In this document: positions 32,443 to 35,435 of the stretch, one piece after another | Layout of the letters: each line of letters opens with the position of its first letter | How positions within the stretch are numbered: the stretch's first letter is position 1 | Source: Bacteroidota bacterium | GTDB taxonomy: Bacteria; Bacteroidota; Bacteroidia; Chitinophagales; Chitinophagaceae | Direction of reading: 5' to 3' | Length of the DNA stretch: 35,435 bases | NCBI GenBank assembly: GCA_026391115.1 | Contig: JAPLER010000078.1 | Location: 1-35,435, forward strand | Program-made: the position numbers and the translations under genes | The notes under the pieces: generated by a model | Told to the model about the DNA's origin: nothing | What the model saw: the letters and a program-made list of their open reading frames with translations, nothing else | Database searches by the model: none

Positions 32443-32964
32443 ATGAAAAAAATAATTACCACTATTTTATGCTGTATTACATTATTTGCATGCAAAAACA
32501 AAAGCACAACACAAATTGGAGAAATTCACTCTAATGATGAAAAGTCTATCAAGATTGCTGAATTTTTAAAAGCCTATGAGTCGAAAGATACAGCCACTTT
32601 GACCTCAATGATTGATGCTAATAAGTTTAAATATATAAAAGTAAGTGATACTTTAAATAAGAAAACATGGATACGAGCAATTAGAGAAAATTGGATGGAC
32701 TTAGATAGCATAAGTTTTGGGAGTCCAGAAATAATCACACTAATTTATACAGGTAAAGACACTATTACTTACGTTAAATCCTTATTCAAGGCTTCAGCAC
32801 CAGGTAGGTGGGCGTCTCATGGTAAAGGATACCATTATAATGAACCCGTTCATTTCATCTTTAGATGGAACTCATCAAAGATTGTTGAAATATTAGAATA
32901 TACAAATCTACATATTATGATAGATTCTTACTTCACCGAATACAACAAAAAATATTATAAGTAA
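32443..32964 (+). CDS. NTF2/SnoaL-like lipoprotein
   Basis: A 173-residue lipoprotein. The start at 32443 gives 'MKKIITTILCCITLFAC' with the lipobox cysteine at 17; the upstream in-frame ATG at 32404 lies within the hairpin. The mature part 'IAEFLKAYESKDTATLTSMIDANKFKYI' followed by strands ending in 'HFIFRWNSSKIVEILEYTNLH' resembles the cone-shaped NTF2-like fold. No catalytic assignment. It is followed after 3 nt by the arylsulfotransferase-like gene, so the three genes 32443-35238 form one operon of cell-envelope proteins. Confidence 0.65.
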   Translation: MKKIITTILCCITLFACKNKSTTQIGEIHSNDEKSIKIAEFLKAYESKDTATLTSMIDANKFKYIKVSDTLNKKTWIRAIRENWMDLDSISFGSPEIITLIYTGKDTITYVKSLFKASAPGRWASHGKGYHYNEPVHFIFRWNSSKIVEILEYTNLHIMIDSYFTEYNKKYYK

Positions 32965-32967
32965 ATA

Positions 32968-34248
32968 ATGATTGCATATATAAGAGCTAAATTGACTTTT
33001 ATTATAAACACAGCTACTCTGGCTCTATTTATATCTTCTATTATTCTAATTGGATGTAATAGAAATAAAATAAACATTCAGAGTATAAATTTTACTGAGT
33101 TTTATGAGGGGAATCTAAAATTAAAAATCGATTTTTTTTCTAACGAAAATGACAGTATTAAACTTACTTATTGGCTAAGTAAACAAGAAGATGACAGAAA
33201 GAGTATAATATTTAAACCTAATCTTCATAGTTTAATTTATTTATCTGAGTTAAAATCAAATTCTTCTTATTCTTTTTTATTTGAGACCCTCTCAAAAAAT
33301 AGAAAGTCAGACATACATTTTTTTAATACATCTTCCCTATCAAAGTATATACAGCTTAATATTTCCAAAATAAATTATGAAGATTCCAATACCATTATTT
33401 GTATTCTGGGCAGTGAACATGAACCAACAAGTTATGGTTGTAAAGTAGTAGAAATAAATAAAAAGGGAGATACGCTTCTTAATTTATTAAAGGGCAAAGG
33501 CGATTTTATTTATACGCCACACCACGATGTAATTAAGGACTCAGCTGGTAACATAGCAATTTTATATTTAGAAAAAAGAATACAAGATTTGAGTTCTATT
33601 GGAGGCAAAGTAAAAGATACAATTACGGGAGATGGTATTCAGGTTTTTAATTCAAAAGGTAAACAAATATGGAAATGGAGCGTATTTGATGTAATTAACC
33701 CTCTTAAAGAAAAAGATATTTTAAAGAAAAAATCAGATTGGCTTCATGCAAATAGTTTAAGCTATGATTATGATGGCAATTACCTTATTTCATTTTTTAA
33801 TTCTGGGCAGGTCTGGAAGATTAACAAAAAAACAGGAAAAGTTATATGGACATTTGGCAAAACAGGTAATCTCCATTATGACAAGTATTCCATTTTTAGT
33901 CAATCACATGCATTTCATAGTATTGGGAAAGGAGAATATATGTGTTTTGATAATCAACTTGAAACTAAAGTCCCAAAAATTCATACTTATGAAATTAATG
34001 AAAGCAATGGTTCTGCTCGTTCAACTTTAAATATTTCTTTAACAAGTGATTTATTTACTGATAGAATGGGGAGCAGTTATTTTATCAATGACAGTTTAAT
34101 TCTAACGTGCTTATCAAAAAAAGGGAAATTGGTTTTAAATAACAAATTGGGGAATCAACTGTGGGGAATGCAAATTGAAAACATCACTCCATATAGGGCA
34201 GAGTTTATTTCTCAAAAAAGACTAAATCTTTTTTTAAATCAACGATAA
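32968..34248 (+). CDS. Arylsulfotransferase-like lipoprotein
   Basis: A 426-residue predicted lipoprotein (long signal region, lipobox LIGC, Cys30). An N-terminal beta-sandwich (~35-125) precedes a beta-propeller with 'SDWLHANSLSYDYDGNYLIS' (~256-275), 'WKINKKTGKVIWTFGK' and 'FSQSHAFHSIGKGEYMCFDN', the pattern of the ASST / Arylsulfotran families. The catalytic histidine of ASST is expected in such LHxNS or SHA segments (H260 and the later SHAFH), but which is used is not certain. It could also be a non-enzymatic propeller. Co-transcribed with the NTF2-like gene and the diheme cytochrome. Confidence 0.75.
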   Translation: MIAYIRAKLTFIINTATLALFISSIILIGCNRNKINIQSINFTEFYEGNLKLKIDFFSNENDSIKLTYWLSKQEDDRKSIIFKPNLHSLIYLSELKSNSSYSFLFETLSKNRKSDIHFFNTSSLSKYIQLNISKINYEDSNTIICILGSEHEPTSYGCKVVEINKKGDTLLNLLKGKGDFIYTPHHDVIKDSAGNIAILYLEKRIQDLSSIGGKVKDTITGDGIQVFNSKGKQIWKWSVFDVINPLKEKDILKKKSDWLHANSLSYDYDGNYLISFFNSGQVWKINKKTGKVIWTFGKTGNLHYDKYSIFSQSHAFHSIGKGEYMCFDNQLETKVPKIHTYEINESNGSARSTLNISLTSDLFTDRMGSSYFINDSLILTCLSKKGKLVLNNKLGNQLWGMQIENITPYRAEFISQKRLNLFLNQR

Positions 34249-34257
34249 AAGAGTATT

Positions 34258-35238
34258 ATGATAAAATTGATTTATTTCCTATTTGCAGGGTTTATACTAA
34301 TATTTTTTTTATCTTGTAAAGATGAAAAATTACTCAAAAATGAAACAAGTTCAACGCTTTCTGTAATAGTTATAGACACCACAAAAATTCCTAATAACAA
34401 ATTTGGAGAAGCAGTAAAATATGGTCGTGAATTACTTCTGAATACGGCATATTATATTGGCCCCAATGGAATTAATGGTAAATATCTCGGCAATCAAATG
34501 AATTGTACCAATTGCCATCAAGATGCTGGAACAAAACCCTTCTCTTTCAATTTAATTAGTTCACATAGAAATTATCCTCAATATAGAGCAAGGGAAGGCA
34601 AAGTATTAACTCTTGCAGAAAGGGTAAATAATTGTGTAATGAGACCTCACAATGGAAAGCCACTGCCATTAGATAGCAAAGAGATGATAACAATTCTATC
34701 GGATTTGAAATTTATTAATGAAGCTGCCCCTGAGAATAATCGGTTTCTAGGAGAAAAAGGGATGGAAATTCAATTTATTAGTCGAGCAGCAAATTCTCAA
34801 AAAGGAAGTGTGTTATATTCACAACAATGTCTGCGTTGTCATGGAGCAAATGGAGAAGGACTTATGCGTTTTGATAATGTTACATATCAATACCCTCCAT
34901 TATGGGGCTCAAACTCATATCAGCCTGGTTCAAGTATGCATAGAATAATTAAGCAGGCTCAATGGTTAAAAGCTAATATGCCTAATGATAAAGCCACATG
35001 GGATAAGCCATTTTTAACTGATGAGGAAGCACTTGATATCGCAGCGTTTATAAATGACGATAGAATACATAAACGCCCAAGTCCTAAAACGTTGGATTAC
35101 CCAAATAAAGAAGAAAAAGCAATTGATTATGCAATTGAACCATATATTGATACCTTTTCGGCTACACAACACAAATTTGGTCCTTATAAGCCAATAATAA
35201 CTTTTTGGGAATTGAAAGGACTCAAGCCAAGTTATTAA
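34258..35238 (+). CDS. TsdA-like diheme c-type cytochrome lipoprotein
   Basis: A 326-residue lipoprotein (lipobox LSC, Cys20) with two covalent heme sites, CTNCH at 83-87 and CLRCH at 191-195. Between them is 'ERVNNCVMRPHNGKPL' (121-135), with a cysteine (C126) at the position of the unusual Cys heme ligand of thiosulfate dehydrogenase TsdA. Members oxidise thiosulfate to tetrathionate or act in reverse. A related electron-transfer role cannot be excluded. It sits 9 nt after the sulfotransferase-like gene, giving a sulfur-flavoured operon. The protein is expected to be anchored in the periplasm or at the outer membrane. Confidence 0.85.
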   Translation: MIKLIYFLFAGFILIFFLSCKDEKLLKNETSSTLSVIVIDTTKIPNNKFGEAVKYGRELLLNTAYYIGPNGINGKYLGNQMNCTNCHQDAGTKPFSFNLISSHRNYPQYRAREGKVLTLAERVNNCVMRPHNGKPLPLDSKEMITILSDLKFINEAAPENNRFLGEKGMEIQFISRAANSQKGSVLYSQQCLRCHGANGEGLMRFDNVTYQYPPLWGSNSYQPGSSMHRIIKQAQWLKANMPNDKATWDKPFLTDEEALDIAAFINDDRIHKRPSPKTLDYPNKEEKAIDYAIEPYIDTFSATQHKFGPYKPIITFWELKGLKPSY

Positions 35239-35290
35239 TATATACTGTTTAAATAAATTCGTTAATCATTAATTAAAAAAAACTAAAAAT

Positions 35291-35435
35291 ATGAAAAATA
35301 AAAATTTAATCACTTTTTGCTTTATGCTTGTAATTAGCAGTAATGCAAATGCACAGTTATTCAGCCAGCTTTTTAATAAAGCAAAACAATCATTATCTAA
35401 AACGATAAATAGAGAAGCTAATAGACTGTTGGATG
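35291..35435 (+). CDS. Secreted protein, 3' end cut by window
   Basis: Starts with ATG at 35291 and stays open to the end of the window (48 codons). A signal peptide ending in SSNANAQ (about residue 22) is followed by 'LFSQLFNKAKQSLSKTINREANRLLD'. Too little is present to name a family. It lies 52 nt after the cytochrome stop on the same strand. Confidence 0.65.
   Translation, partial: MKNKNLITFCFMLVISSNANAQLFSQLFNKAKQSLSKTINREANRLLD

Larger units (their letters stand above)
27766..35435. mobile_element. Probable integrated element at tRNA-Glu (left end; right end not seen)
   Basis: The left boundary is the tRNA-Glu 3' end, next to a large serine recombinase. Regulators of mobile-element type (MerR-like, XRE), a broken small ORF and a broken lipoprotein follow. 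I found no second copy of the tRNA 3' end in the window, and serine integrases need only very short identity, so the right end could be inside or beyond the window. The lipoprotein/cytochrome genes may be cargo or ordinary chromosome. Confidence 0.45.

Noticed and set aside
1..35435. CRISPR array, rRNA genes or a replication origin
   Set aside because: No regularly spaced repeats, rRNA sequence or DnaA-box cluster was seen on reading the window.

Overview
The window reads as a low-GC Bacteroidota chromosome, probably from the Chitinophagaceae or a close relative. The evidence is the AT-rich codon use, the SCKK-type lipoproteins, the PorT- and Wzi-like outer-membrane barrels, the gene order rpsF-rpsR-rplI, the lack of clear Shine-Dalgarno sequences, and several promoters of the Bacteroidota type (TTTG, 19-21 nt, TAnnTTTG). 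The species is inferred, not shown.

Left part (1-9.5 kb): mostly housekeeping. It holds the end of a GNAT acetyltransferase, an RluB/RsuA-type and an RluA-type pseudouridine synthase, a large repeat-built lipoprotein, uvrB, a small lipocalin-like lipoprotein, a Sua5/YrdC tRNA-threonylcarbamoyladenosine enzyme and a 3-hydroxybutyryl-CoA dehydrogenase. Between the two pseudouridine synthases sits a four-helix-bundle (23S rRNA intervening-sequence protein family) gene enclosed by CTAGTGG/CCACTAG repeats. A gene-less copy with the same ends lies at 16.6 kb, so this looks like a small mobile element with an uncharacterised mechanism.

Middle (9.5-18.3 kb): a decayed xanthine dehydrogenase large-subunit gene (frameshift plus a large internal deletion) precedes a tight three-gene operon: a SET-domain protein, a D-Ala-D-Ala-ligase-like ATP-grasp enzyme, and a second ATP-grasp enzyme fused to a SET domain. 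This is the best candidate for an undescribed system: probably ligation of an amino acid or peptide combined with lysine-type methylation. It is followed by a barrel protein, tRNA-Ser(GGA), tatD, a GC-rich potential RNA structure, and a VWA/AAA+ gene pair.

18.3-26.3 kb: a Wzi-like outer-membrane protein, an ABC permease and its ATPase form one minus-strand operon. The probable matching substrate-binding lipoprotein lies about 5 kb away, beyond a GT2/polyprenyl-transferase-like fusion and gpsA.

26.3-27.6 kb: the rpsF-rpsR-rplI ribosomal operon with foldable leader segments and a strong terminator, then tRNA-Glu(UUC).

27.7 kb to the end: probably an integrated element. A large serine recombinase abuts the 3' end of tRNA-Glu, and its reading frame runs antisense into the tRNA gene. 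Behind it are a small frame-broken ORF, a MerR-like protein and an XRE regulator. The last two have apparently leaderless promoters with palindromic operator candidates. To the right lie a frameshifted PKD lipoprotein, an NTF2-like lipoprotein, an arylsulfotransferase-like lipoprotein and a TsdA-like diheme cytochrome. The right boundary of the element is not visible.
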